64,000 nucleotides of DNA from Acerihabitans sp035013185 (GTDB taxonomy: Bacteria; Pseudomonadota; Gammaproteobacteria; Enterobacterales; Enterobacteriaceae), in contig NZ_JAYGJO010000024.1 of assembly GCF_035013185.1 (NCBI RefSeq), forward strand, positions 1 through 64,000, given 5' to 3'. Positions 1 through 8,153 of the stretch are shown piece after piece (position 1 is the first letter of the stretch; every line of letters starts with the position of its first letter). The position numbers and the translations under genes are program-made. A model generated the notes under the pieces. It saw only the letters and a list, made by a program, of their open reading frames with translations, was not told where the DNA came from and made no database searches.

Positions 1-86
1 GCTAAGCTATTAATCACATCTTTTGACACCTAAGGGCGTCATAATCATTCTCGGGCAACCGGCCATTTCATACCAGAGGTAGTGCT

Positions 87-479
87 ATGTACGATAATCT
101 TAAAAGCCTTGGCGTTAATCACCCGGACGATATCGACCGTTATAGCCTGCGTCAGGAAGCCAATAACGATATTCTGAAAATTTATTTTCGACGGGATAAA
201 GGTGAGTTTTTTGCCAAAAGCGTGAAATTCAAGTATCCACGTCAGCGTAAGACTGTCGTTTCCGATAATGTGGCCGAAGGCTATCGTGAAATTAACGAAA
301 TCAGCCCAAATTTGCGATATGTGATCGATGAGTTGGACAAGCTTTGTTTGCGCGATCAAACTGAGGTGGACTTAAAACATAAAATTCTGGAAGACCTACG
401 TCACCTTGACAGTGTGGTATCTCATAAAATTGCGGAAATTGAGGCTGACCTGGAAAAGTTGACCCGCCATAAAGAGTAA
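87..479 (+). CDS. yaeH: YaeH, UPF0325 family protein
   Basis: A 130-residue protein of unknown biochemical role that I recognise as YaeH/UPF0325. The opening MYDNLKSLG, the block YSLRQEANNDILKIYF and the C-terminal IAEIEADLEKL are almost identical to the E. coli protein, and the length matches. The C-terminal half is highly charged and likely helical. The start is preceded by AGAGG about 7 bases upstream. In E. coli this gene is not next to yqcA, so its position here marks a change of gene order. It converges with yqcA across a short hairpin. Identity is secure; function is not known. Confidence 0.95.
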   Translation: MYDNLKSLGVNHPDDIDRYSLRQEANNDILKIYFRRDKGEFFAKSVKFKYPRQRKTVVSDNVAEGYREINEISPNLRYVIDELDKLCLRDQTEVDLKHKILEDLRHLDSVVSHKIAEIEADLEKLTRHKE

Positions 480-500
480 ATTGAGTCGGTGGTGTTCCCG

Positions 501-534
501 ACAAACCCCGTTGCACGATCACTGCGGGGTTTGT
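501..534. terminator. Hairpin between convergent yaeH and yqcA
   Basis: The 10-base arms ACAAACCCCG (501-510) and CGGGGTTTGT (525-534) are perfectly complementary around a 14-base loop. It lies between two converging genes, which suits a bidirectional terminator. Neither side has a strong U tract, so activity is inferred from position. Confidence 0.5.
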
Positions 535-541
535 TAGGCGG

Positions 542-994
542 TTAATGTGCGATCAGTTGCGCCCATTTTTTAACCCACGGGATGGCAACGGTCTCCGGTT
601 CCGGGTGCTGCAGCGCATCGATTTCTAATAGTTCGCCGACCCGCGTCGCACCTTGCTCTTGCAGCAAGGCGTCAAAGGTGTGCCCTGCGCCGCAAAAATT
701 ATCGTAACTACTATCACCTAGGGCGATTAAGCCATAATGCAGTTCCGGCTGGTAACCCACCTGATCTTTTATCGCCTGGAACAACGGCACAATAGAATCG
801 GGTAAATTACCTTGGCCGGTGGTTGAGGTGATAACCAATGCGTAATGATGGCGATAGAACTGCCATGATTCTAGCGTACCCTCGTCAAAGATTTTAACGT
901 CATGGCCAGCCTCGGCCAACAGGGCCTCCGCTTCCTCGGCCACCAACAAAGCGTTACCGTATACCGTCCCGACAAAAATACCTATTTGGGCCAT
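542..994 (-). CDS. yqcA: YqcA, flavodoxin-like protein
   Basis: Short-chain flavodoxin of 150 residues (E. coli form 149). The FMN phosphate-binding loop is GTVYGN near residues 9-14, with the later flavodoxin segments TSTTGQGNLPDS and ALGDSSYDNFC that contact the isoalloxazine ring. It is expected to be a cytoplasmic one-electron carrier. A longer frame opens at 1009, but the start at 994 has GGGAG 8 bases upstream and gives MAQIGIFVG, matching the family. It lies 15 bases behind truC, in the conserved order yqcC-truC-yqcA, so it is probably co-transcribed. Its redox partner is not apparent from the sequence. Confidence 0.93.
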   Translation of the reverse strand: MAQIGIFVGTVYGNALLVAEEAEALLAEAGHDVKIFDEGTLESWQFYRHHYALVITSTTGQGNLPDSIVPLFQAIKDQVGYQPELHYGLIALGDSSYDNFCGAGHTFDALLQEQGATRVGELLEIDALQHPEPETVAIPWVKKWAQLIAH

Positions 995-1009
995 TGAATT
1001 GACTCCCAT

Positions 1010-1801
1010 TCATGGGTTAAGCGTTGAAGATGCCATATCCTGACGTGATGCGGTGGGAAACTCAACCCTTTCAAAATCAGGGAGAATCCCGCTCCAACCA
1101 AACCGCACCATCAGGTTTTGCCAGGTCTGGTCCCATCCGGCATTGATTTTTAACGGTTTGCCGGTTACCGGGTGGTTTAGCATCAAAGAACTGGCATGCA
1201 ACATCAGACGTGGACATTCAAACATTCGGGCAAAACCGCGATTCTGACGTAAATCTCCATGGGTGGAATCACCGATCAAGGGATGGTGCAAATGGGACAT
1301 ATGACGGCGCAGTTGGTGCTTGCGCCCGGTTTCCGGCGAAAGCTCGATTAGGGTATAGCGGGACGTTGGATAACGGCCGATAGCCACCGGCATTTCCACC
1401 CGTGCCAGCGCGCGATAATGACTTACCGCCGGCTGTGGCGCTTTATCAGGCTGGGCAAACTTATCGGCGATTTTATCGAGTTCTGGCGTCAATGCGTAAT
1501 CGATGGTGCCGTCGCCGTCCAGATATCCCCGCGCCACCCCATGGTAGGTTTTACTGACCTGATGCTGTTCAAATTGGCCTGAGAGGGTGTGTGCCACTTC
1601 ACTGGAAAGGGCCAACAATAACACGCCAGAAGTGGGGCGATCCAAACGGTGTACCGTAAACACATGCTGCCCCAGCATGTCGCGTACCGTTTGCATGACC
1701 ACAATTTTTTCACGCCGGTCAAGCCAGCTACGGTGAACCAACCAACCAGCGGGCTTATTGACCGCCACTAAATACTCATCTTGGTAACAAATTTCAATCA
1801 T
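1010..1801 (-). CDS. truC: tRNA pseudouridine(65) synthase TruC
   Basis: RluA-family pseudouridine synthase that isomerises U65 in some tRNAs. At 263 residues it is the usual family length. The catalytic loop HRLDRPTSGV is at residues 51-60, with Asp54 as the nucleophile that attacks the uridine. The later ETGRKHQLRRHM and HPLIGDSTHGD segments are typical RluA-family active-site motifs. There is no S4 domain, which is normal for TruC. It sits between yqcC and yqcA with gaps of 6 and 15 bases, indicating one transcript. No anomalies seen. Confidence 0.95.
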   Translation of the reverse strand: MIEICYQDEYLVAVNKPAGWLVHRSWLDRREKIVVMQTVRDMLGQHVFTVHRLDRPTSGVLLLALSSEVAHTLSGQFEQHQVSKTYHGVARGYLDGDGTIDYALTPELDKIADKFAQPDKAPQPAVSHYRALARVEMPVAIGRYPTSRYTLIELSPETGRKHQLRRHMSHLHHPLIGDSTHGDLRQNRGFARMFECPRLMLHASSLMLNHPVTGKPLKINAGWDQTWQNLMVRFGWSGILPDFERVEFPTASRQDMASSTLNP

Positions 1802-1807
1802 GTTGGT

Positions 1808-2149
1808 TTATGCGCCTGCGCCTGGGGATCCGGGGGGAAAATCAATGTTCAGCGCCTCGTCAAGCTGGCGAAGTAATACCAACAGCCTGGTCGCCTGCGG
1901 CATGGCTTGTTCGAAATAAGGCGCAATAACAAAGCGCTGCGGCAACGGTGCCCGCTGGTCGAGCAAGGCATGCATGCGCGGCAGCAATATCCACTGAAGC
2001 CATTGCTCCGGACACATAGTATCAATAGAAAACGGTTCAACACTGTCGAAAGCCTCACGGGCCGGCGGTTGTGCCTGCCACATCGACAATGCCTGCATTG
2101 CCTGCTCTACTTCAAACAAAAGTTGACGAATCTGTTGGTGAAAATCCAT
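1808..2149 (-). CDS. yqcC: YqcC family protein (DUF446)
   Basis: A small cytoplasmic helical protein of 113 residues related to E. coli YqcC (109). Shared landmarks are the DTMCPEQWLQWILLPRMHALLD segment (abbreviated: DTM, EWLQW-like, PRMH) and the APYFEQAM segment. I chose ATG at 2149 because GGAG lies 6 bases upstream; the upstream alternative at 2161 is a TTG inside that ribosome site. It is the first gene of the yqcC-truC-yqcA set. The function is unknown; the family is conserved beside truC, which hints at a tRNA-modification link but does not prove it. Confidence 0.85.
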   Translation of the reverse strand: MDFHQQIRQLLFEVEQAMQALSMWQAQPPAREAFDSVEPFSIDTMCPEQWLQWILLPRMHALLDQRAPLPQRFVIAPYFEQAMPQATRLLVLLRQLDEALNIDFPPGSPGAGA

Positions 2150-2230
2150 CTTATACTCCAAGCGTCAGGCCTGCCGCGCCTGGTTAACAAAACGTGAAAG
2201 CATAGCACCGAACCCCGCCCGGAGCCAGGC

Positions 2231-2392
2231 GTTCGAGTAGGGGCCGGGATTACAACCACCGTGCTCTCACAGGCGAAGAACTCAGGCTCGTAGTACGGGG
2301 TAAGGTATTGTTGGATGGTCTGTTGGATTAATCGGTCCACCACGATCAAGGGACAGCGCCCGTCAAGTCGCTACGCGCCATGTCCGGCGCAC
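2231..2392 (-). mobile_element. Internally deleted group II intron (copy A)
   Basis: On the minus strand the element opens with GTGCGCC at 2392, the group II 5' consensus GUGYG. It continues with a 56-base 5' segment shared with copy B at 3648-3703 (3 mismatches). It then jumps into a reverse-transcriptase fragment (about 2275-2345) reading VDRLIQQTIQQYLTPYYEPE, which matches the conserved early region of intron-encoded LtrA-type proteins. It ends with a domain V/VI tail finishing in CCTACTCGAAC. Most of the ribozyme and open reading frame are missing, so it cannot be active. The assignment rests on recognised consensus segments. Confidence 0.68.
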
Positions 2393-2397
2393 CCATT

Positions 2398-2419
2398 AAA
2401 AAAGACCGCCGGAGCGACC
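2398..2419 (-). terminator. Terminator hairpin directly upstream of intron copy A
   Basis: The minus strand reads GGTCGCTCCGGCGGTC followed by six T. The stem has 6 pairs, two of them G-U, with a UCCG loop. The intron begins 5 bases after the T run. Insertion just behind intrinsic terminators is the known target preference of group IIC introns. Confidence 0.55.
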
Positions 2420-2849
2420 TATAATGTATCATAAGTTTATTCATGCACGTCGGCGATCACGTTGACGCGGTTCCGCTTGATCGTCAATTTTTCCGGCTAG
2501 CACAGATGGTGATGGAATTTTGAATAAAGTTGCTGAAAAGCTTTGCATTTCTGCTATAGCCCGCAGTGCATGAACTCTCATATCAGACAAGGATTTCTTG
2601 GGTTGACCTCATTGAGTCGCCCTGCATTGGTTCAATTCGCTATCAGGAAGTTGCTTTTTGACGTGCTCCAACATATGTATGCAACCCCGTTTAAGCTGCA
2701 TATCATATGAATACACAGCAGCGCCTATTACGATTGGGGGCCTATCGCAGGATAAGACGTTTCATAGAGTTTTACCCACTGTAGTCGCGGCTGAATTTCC
2801 CTGTTTATAATTAGCCATTATAGTGAAACGATGTTTATGGATCACACAC
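2420..2849. other. Gap without a recognisable gene
   Basis: About 430 bases between the intron remnant and the toxin-antitoxin pair. Short frames exist on both strands, but none has a convincing ribosome site or family resemblance. Composition and context suggest degraded mobile DNA, which I cannot name. Confidence 0.4.
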
Positions 2850-3137
2850 TTAATACAGTGAAATTTTTGGATGAGTAATACCACATGCTCGGGCGTAACG
2901 AGTGAGGGTATCAATACTCACTTTAGTAATATTATTTTCCATTCGCGTCACAACCGGAGGTTTAACGCCCATACGGGCAGCAACTTCAGCTTTAGTCAGG
3001 TTCTCTTTTTTACGCCACCCCGCCAAGACTTCACGTAACAGCTCTTTACGCGTTTCCTCTTCATACGCAGCCCTAAATTCAGGATCATCATTCAGCATTT
3101 CGGACATGATTTCTTTGTGGGTTTTAAAGTTTTGCAT
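2850..3137 (-). CDS. XRE-family antitoxin (HigA-like)
   Basis: A 95-residue protein with a helix-turn-helix at about residues 38-90, including the segment LTKAEVAARMGVKPPVVTRM. The N-terminal half is charged and helical. It follows the toxin gene with a 14-base overlap, the toxin-first order typical of HigBA and Gp49-like modules. It is expected to bind and neutralise the toxin and to repress the shared promoter upstream of 3447. The pair sits between two dead group II introns in an accessory island. Family assignment is firm; the exact subfamily name is not. Confidence 0.85.
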   Translation of the reverse strand: MQNFKTHKEIMSEMLNDDPEFRAAYEEETRKELLREVLAGWRKKENLTKAEVAARMGVKPPVVTRMENNITKVSIDTLTRYARACGITHPKISLY

Positions 3138-3447
3138 TTATCATTTCCTCTAATCTACGCAGAGCTAACGCTTTCTCGCCTTTTGGGATTTTTGGGTTTT
3201 TTTTGATAAAAAACCGCAACATATATATTTGTTTGCCTGCCTGATATACCCATAACCCTCTTGATATATCCGTGCCCATTGTGCGAATTTCAAAGAGGCC
3301 ATCACCAAGTGGTTTTGTATCTGGCTCCCTAAGCGCACGGGGATCGGCTTCTAATTTATCGAGTAGCTTGGCCAACTTAGCCCTAATGTCAGCAGGCATT
3401 GATTTAAACTCCAACACTGCATCATTATGATATTTTAAAGTAAACAT
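3124..3447 (-). CDS. RelE/HigB-superfamily toxin (Gp49-like)
   Basis: A 107-residue basic protein with the phage-derived Gp49-like layout: an N-terminal helical part, then DGLFEIRTMG, then LWVYQAGKQIYMLRFFIKK, then PKGEKALALRR. In this family the basic central strand and C-terminal Lys/Arg residues serve ribosome-dependent mRNA cleavage. It is the promoter-proximal gene of a two-gene operon with the XRE antitoxin. It appears full length, so the module may be functional. The mRNase role is inferred from the family. Confidence 0.85.
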   Translation of the reverse strand: MFTLKYHNDAVLEFKSMPADIRAKLAKLLDKLEADPRALREPDTKPLGDGLFEIRTMGTDISRGLWVYQAGKQIYMLRFFIKKNPKIPKGEKALALRRLEEMINAKL

Positions 3448-3528
3448 CCTCTCATCTCGCCGTAAAAAACATTAACCCATAAGCTAATTAGAGTCAAAAT
3501 AAAATTAATACATGGGCTAATTTTAAGG

Positions 3529-3703
3529 TTCGAGTAGGGAGCGGTCTCACGACCGCCGTCCTCTCCCAGCACCGTACGTACGGTTCCCTATACGGCGGTT
3601 CATTTACAACGCTGGAACTGACCATGCAACTCCAAGTCGCCCCCTAACCACCACAATCAAGGGACAGCGCCCGTCAAGTCGCTACGCGCCATGCCCGGCG
3701 CAT
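3529..3703 (-). mobile_element. Internally deleted group II intron (copy B)
   Basis: The minus strand starts near 3703 (TGCGCCGGGC; the first base of the consensus GTGCG is changed to A) and shares 56 bases with copy A. It then passes directly to the 3' end: a domain V-like hairpin at about 3568-3600 containing ACCGCCGTAT and CGTACGTACGGT, then domain VI, ending CCCTACTCGAAC. The reading frame and most of domains I-IV are deleted. Domain V here is more complete than in copy A. It is a non-autonomous relic, of class IIC by its domain V and its insertion site. Confidence 0.72.
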
Positions 3704-3736
3704 AAAGAAAAAGGGGTACTGTCGAAACAGTACCCC
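3704..3736 (-). terminator. Rho-independent terminator upstream of intron copy B
   Basis: Perfect 10-bp stem GGGGTACTGT/ACAGTACCCC (3713-3722 and 3727-3736), with a TTCG tetraloop on the minus strand, followed by TTTTTCTTT. It is a textbook terminator for leftward transcripts. The intron begins immediately after the T run. Which gene it originally terminated is unclear; syd ends 540 bases upstream. Confidence 0.85.
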
Positions 3737-4275
3737 CGGTTCGTTTATAGCAATCCTGCTATACTTATGCTCCCTGCTACCATCCATGATGCGCGTTATA
3801 TTGACGATAACTTGGCAACGTTCCGTGTCAGCAATTTCAATCCGTGAAAGCCGCCTACGTCATCTAACGTATATCCTCAGGCGATCCCGCCCTGCTGGTA
3901 AATCCCTGACCCGCTCACATTCTCCAGCCTGGAGGTGTCCCCGTCATCATCCTGGATTCTTTTAGCCTCATCATGAGACTGTCCCTGTTTGGGTTCATCC
4001 CGAACCGAGTCCATGTTTGTCATCTGTCCGCGGGTAAACGCCGGCAAGCAATAAAATTGAGGAAATAAGATCGCCTAATCTCCCGTGTTAAACAAGGTAG
4101 TTTTTTATGCTGATGCAGAATAGACTTATTCGAAAAATTAACCTTGCTAATTAATTGATTGATAAAATTGGATTAATTTCGTCTATTAGCCAATATTCAA
4201 TTAAAATTATAAGTGATGTCGTACATTCGTTGTAAGATATCTCTTACAAAATATTCAATACATTTGCGGCTAATT
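3737..4275. other. Gap between terminator and syd
   Basis: 540 bases without a firm gene. A 48-codon frame on the minus strand (4023 down to 3877) opens MTNMDSVRDEPKQG and ends YQQGGIA, but I do not recognise it and it has no clear ribosome site. The part from 4080 to 4275 is markedly AT-rich. It is probably decayed mobile DNA. Confidence 0.35.
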
Positions 4276-4824
4276 TTACAGCACTCGCGGTTCAAGCCGG
4301 CCGAGGAAGTCTTGCAGGGTCGGTGCCAGTACGCTGTAGGTTTTTCGGCCAATCTCTTCTAACAGCACCTCACCGGTAAGGTTGCTCAGCGAAACCAGGC
4401 TTAACTCAGCGTCGGTAGTCGCAATAAATAGGGTTGGCGGCAACTTAAGCCGCCGTTGCATGAGCAGATGACCGATCAGATTTTCCTGAATGCGCACCGC
4501 GTCCGTTTCGCTCCACACCTGTAACAGCTCCAACGGGTGGCCATCGAAGCTAACTAACATATCACCGGCCAACTGACTGCAGTAAAATGCCTGCGCAGCC
4601 GGCTGCAGTTGCAACTCCAACGCTCGCTCTACTCCATCCAACGTCAGTTCGCACTCCGGTTGGCGAGGTAACCAGTAAACCTGTTCTTCGTCCTCGTCCA
4701 CCACACAAGGAGACGATACACCAAACAGCGCCTTGCTGGCGGGCGGATGGCCGGTACAGATTTGCCAATACGCGATATACCTCTGGGTAAAAACCCGCAA
4801 TGCCTGTGACACTTGGTCATCCAT
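4276..4824 (-). CDS. syd: SecY-interacting protein Syd
   Basis: Syd is a peripheral inner-membrane protein that binds the translocon subunit SecY and proof-reads SecYEG assembly. This 182-residue product matches E. coli Syd (181). The diagnostic block is VRIQENLIGHLLMQRRLKLP, followed by PTLFIAT and a C-terminal LQDFLGRLEP. I start at 4824 (MDDQVSQAL) as in the family; ATG at 4836 is also possible and has a GAGAG site 7 bases upstream. It is divergent from queF across a 70-base gap that must hold both promoters. This arrangement is the same in E. coli. Confidence 0.93.
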   Translation of the reverse strand: MDDQVSQALRVFTQRYIAYWQICTGHPPASKALFGVSSPCVVDEDEEQVYWLPRQPECELTLDGVERALELQLQPAAQAFYCSQLAGDMLVSFDGHPLELLQVWSETDAVRIQENLIGHLLMQRRLKLPPTLFIATTDAELSLVSLSNLTGEVLLEEIGRKTYSVLAPTLQDFLGRLEPRVL

Positions 4825-4897
4825 AATTTCTCTCATCTTGCGGCTCTCTACGTTACACTACGCGCATTGTAACAGGGAGAATCCAGGATAATCCATT

Positions 4898-5746
4898 ATG
4901 TCCGCATACAACCATGACCAAACCCTGGGGCGGTTGACCCTGGGCAAACCTACCGCCTATCGCGACCACTATGATGCGACGCTGCTGCAGGGGGTACCAC
5001 GGGCGCTTAATCGCGATCCGCTGGGGATAGACGGCGATAATTTACCCTTCCATGGTGCCGACATCTGGACGCTTTACGAACTCTCTTGGCTCAATGAAAA
5101 GGGGGTTCCGCAGGTCGCTGTGGGCGAAATAAGCCTTAATGCCACCAGTCTTAACCTGATTGAGTCGAAGAGTTTCAAACTGTATCTGAATAGTTTTAAT
5201 CAAACCCGCTTTGCCGATTGGCCAACGGTGCGCGAAACCCTGATTCGCGATCTCTCACGCTGTGCGGTGGGTGACGTGGAGGTGGCGTTGTTCCGGCTCC
5301 ACGAGATGACCCAACGCACCATCAGTGATTTTGACGGCCTGTGTATTGATGAACAGGATATCACCATCGATGATTATACTTTCACCTCCGATTGGCTGGT
5401 GAATGCCATCGCAGACCCGACCCCCGTGAGCGAAACCCTGGTCAGCCACGTGCTGAAATCCAACTGTCTGATCACCCACCAGCCGGACTGGGGTTCTATC
5501 CAGATCGCTTATCGTGGTGCGCGCATCAATCGCGAAGCACTACTGCGATATCTGGTATCATTTCGCCATCACAATGAATTCCACGAGCAGTGTGTTGAGC
5601 GCATTTATACCGACCTGATGCGTTTTTGCCGACCGGAGCGATTATCGGTGTATGCGCGGTATACCCGCCGCGGTGGGTTGGACATCAATCCATGGCGCAG
5701 CAATACCCATTTCACCCCGTCATTAAACCGTCTTGTGCGCCAATAA
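4898..5746 (+). CDS. queF: NADPH-dependent 7-cyano-7-deazaguanine reductase QueF
   Basis: Reduces the nitrile preQ0 to the amine preQ1 in queuosine biosynthesis. The 282-residue bimodular (type II) form is the one found in E. coli. The NADPH/substrate motif ESKSFKLYLNSFNQT spans residues 89-103. The catalytic Cys190 and Asp197 fall in SNCLITHQPDWGS at the same numbers as in the E. coli enzyme. AGGA lies 9 bases before the start. It is a single gene, divergent from syd. Confidence 0.97.
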   Translation: MSAYNHDQTLGRLTLGKPTAYRDHYDATLLQGVPRALNRDPLGIDGDNLPFHGADIWTLYELSWLNEKGVPQVAVGEISLNATSLNLIESKSFKLYLNSFNQTRFADWPTVRETLIRDLSRCAVGDVEVALFRLHEMTQRTISDFDGLCIDEQDITIDDYTFTSDWLVNAIADPTPVSETLVSHVLKSNCLITHQPDWGSIQIAYRGARINREALLRYLVSFRHHNEFHEQCVERIYTDLMRFCRPERLSVYARYTRRGGLDINPWRSNTHFTPSLNRLVRQ

Positions 5747-5932
5747 TGCGGTCCGGTACGCAGTAAATGCGTGATCGGCGGGTTTCCTGTGGTAAAGCAA
5801 GACCAAGAACATTAAGGTTAACCTGGTGACACCGTCAGGCAGCAACACCGACGGTAACCCATGCCATCCGGACCCTATTTTTCCTTTGGAATAGCAATGT
5901 TGCGCGGGCATAGCACAACAAGGAGTTATTAT

Positions 5933-7297
5933 TTGATTACGCATATCAGCCCTCTTGGCTCAATGGATTTATTATCACAACTCGAAGTCGATATGCTTAA
6001 ACGCACCGCCAGCAGCGATCTATATCGGCTGTTTCGCAACTGCTCACTGGCAGTATTGAACTCGGGAAGCCAGACTGACAGCAGCAAAGAGCTGTTGGAT
6101 CGTTATCAGGATTTCGATATTAATGTGTTGCGCCGCGAACGCGGCGTAAAACTGGAGCTGGTTAACCCCCCCGAAGAGGCCTTTGTCGATGGCCGCATCA
6201 TTCGGTCGTTACAGGCCAACCTGTTCGCGGTGCTGCGCGATATCCTGTTCGTCAACGGACAGATTGCCACCGCCGGTTATCATCAGGGCCTTAATCTGGA
6301 AAATTCGGTCCATATCACCAATCTGGTGTTCTCCATCATGCGTAATGCCCGCGGCCTGCATGTGAGCGAAGCGCCCAATATGATCGTTTGCTGGGGGGGA
6401 CACTCGATCAATGCCACCGAATATCTCTACGCCCGTAAAGTGGGCAGCCAGTTAGGCTTGCGTGAGCTCAATATCTGCACCGGCTGCGGACCGGGCGCCA
6501 TGGAAGCCCCAATGAAGGGCGCCGCGGTCGGCCACGCGCAACAACGTTACAAGGAAGGCCGTTTCATTGGTATGACCGAGCCCTCAATCATCGCTGCCGA
6601 GCCACCAAATCCACTGGTCAATGAACTGATCATCATGCCGGATATAGAAAAACGGCTGGAAGCGTTTGTCCGCATCGGCCATGGCATTATCATATTCCCT
6701 GGCGGCGTGGGCACTGCCGAAGAGTTGCTGTATCTGTTGGGTATCCTGATGAATCCGGAAAATAAAGATCAGGTGTTACCTCTGATACTGACCGGACCCG
6801 CGATCAGCGCCGACTACTTCCGGGTGTTGGATGAGTTTGTTGTCAGCACCCTGGGCGAACAGGCACGCCGTTATTACACCATCATTATCGACGATGCGCC
6901 GGAAGTGGCCAGACGCATGAAAAAATCCATGCCTGAAGTCAAAGAGAACCGCCGTAATACCGGCGACGCCTACAGCTTTAATTGGTCATTGCGCATCGCG
7001 GCTGATTTGCAGCATCCGTTTGAACCGAGCCATGAAAATATGGCCAACCTGAACCTGCACCGCAACCAACCCGCTGAACAGTTGGCCGCAGCGCTGCGCC
7101 GCGCCTTTTCGGGTATTGTGTCCGGCAATGTAAAAGAGAATGGCATCAAGTTAATAGAGCAGTTTGGCCCCTATAAGCTTCGCGGTGATCCGGAGATCAT
7201 GAAACGCATGGATGTATTGTTGCAGAGTTTTGTCGCGCAGCATCGCATGAAACTGCCCGGCAGCACCTATATTCCCTGCTATGAGATTTGCCTTTAA
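5933..7297 (+). CDS. ppnN: Nucleosidase PpnN (YgdH), TTG start
   Basis: Pyrimidine/purine 5'-monophosphate nucleosidase of the LOG family, which cleaves nucleotides to base and ribose 5-phosphate and in E. coli responds to (p)ppGpp. The LOG signature appears as PGGVGTAEELLYLLG, preceded by NICTGCGPGAMEAPMKGAA. Length is 454 residues, exactly the E. coli length, if translation begins at TTG 5933 (reading ITHISPLGSMD after the start). AGGAG at 5921-5925 lies 7 bases before that TTG. An in-frame ATG at 5861 would add 24 unrelated residues. The 186-base gap behind queF holds no strong terminator. xni follows. Confidence 0.95.
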   Translation: MITHISPLGSMDLLSQLEVDMLKRTASSDLYRLFRNCSLAVLNSGSQTDSSKELLDRYQDFDINVLRRERGVKLELVNPPEEAFVDGRIIRSLQANLFAVLRDILFVNGQIATAGYHQGLNLENSVHITNLVFSIMRNARGLHVSEAPNMIVCWGGHSINATEYLYARKVGSQLGLRELNICTGCGPGAMEAPMKGAAVGHAQQRYKEGRFIGMTEPSIIAAEPPNPLVNELIIMPDIEKRLEAFVRIGHGIIIFPGGVGTAEELLYLLGILMNPENKDQVLPLILTGPAISADYFRVLDEFVVSTLGEQARRYYTIIIDDAPEVARRMKKSMPEVKENRRNTGDAYSFNWSLRIAADLQHPFEPSHENMANLNLHRNQPAEQLAAALRRAFSGIVSGNVKENGIKLIEQFGPYKLRGDPEIMKRMDVLLQSFVAQHRMKLPGSTYIPCYEICL

Positions 7298-7352
7298 GGA
7301 AGAGCGCAGCCCAGTGCGGCGCCCGCCGCACTCCTTTATCAGGATGGTATTC

Positions 7353-8123
7353 ATGGCGGTTCATTTATTGATTGTTGACGCATTAAATTTAATCCGCCGT
7401 ATCCACGCGGTACAAGGCGCATCCTGCGCCGCTGCCTGTGGCAACGCACTGCGTCAGTTGATAATGCACAGTGAGCCGTCCCACGGCGTGGCGGTATTTG
7501 ATGACGATGAACGCCATGAGAGCTGGCGGCACCAGCGCCTGCCGGGCTATAAAAGCGGACGCACACCAATGCCGGAAGACCTGCATGCCCTGCTGCCGGT
7601 GATTAAACAGGCTTTCGAACAGCTTGGTATCCGGTGCTGGCAAATGTCTGGTTACGAGGCGGATGATGTGGCGGCGACGCTGGCGCATAAAGTGGCCAGC
7701 GCCGGTCACCGCGTAACCTTGGTTTCTACGGATAAAGGTTATTGCCAACTGCTGTCGCCATCAATCCAGATCAGAGATTATTTTCAAAAACGCTGGCTGG
7801 ATTTACCCTTTGTGACCCAAACGTTCGGCGTTCAACCGGGGCAACTCATTGATTATTGGGGTTTGGCCGGCATTAGCGGCAGTAAAATCCCAGGCGTAGC
7901 GGGCATCGGTCCGAAAACCGCCGCCCAGCTTATCAACAGTGCAGGTTCATTAACCGCGCTATATCAGCATTTGGATGACGTGGCGGATAAACTGCGCCAA
8001 CGGCTTGAACAACACCGGGAAATGGCGTTCCTCTGCCGGCAGGTGTCCACCCTGGATACCGACATCCAGCTGGATGGTAATCTGCAACAACTCCGGCTGG
8101 CGAAAGTGCCCACGGCGCGTTAA
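7353..8123 (+). CDS. xni: Flap endonuclease Xni (ExoIX)
   Basis: A 256-residue 5'-nuclease-domain protein (E. coli 251), related to the DNA polymerase I N-terminal domain. Acidic metal ligands are visible in VDALNLIRR, VFDDDERHE, YEADDVAATL and STDKGYCQL. The helix-three-turn-helix DNA-binding motif is VAGIGPKTAAQLI. E. coli Xni acts on flaps and binds K+ through this motif. I use ATG 7353, preceded by AGGATGG; a longer frame from 7281 overlaps ppnN and lacks homology. In E. coli the sda and fuc genes lie between xni and rlmM; here they are adjacent and convergent. Confidence 0.94.
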   Translation: MAVHLLIVDALNLIRRIHAVQGASCAAACGNALRQLIMHSEPSHGVAVFDDDERHESWRHQRLPGYKSGRTPMPEDLHALLPVIKQAFEQLGIRCWQMSGYEADDVAATLAHKVASAGHRVTLVSTDKGYCQLLSPSIQIRDYFQKRWLDLPFVTQTFGVQPGQLIDYWGLAGISGSKIPGVAGIGPKTAAQLINSAGSLTALYQHLDDVADKLRQRLEQHREMAFLCRQVSTLDTDIQLDGNLQQLRLAKVPTAR

Positions 8124-8153
8124 CCGCCGTCCAGCCAGAAGATTGCATCACGA

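Noticed and set aside
2107..2349. 80-codon frame as a complete gene
   Set aside because: Only its first part is meaningful, as a fragment of an intron reverse transcriptase; the rest is fused unrelated sequence, so I list it as intron remnant.
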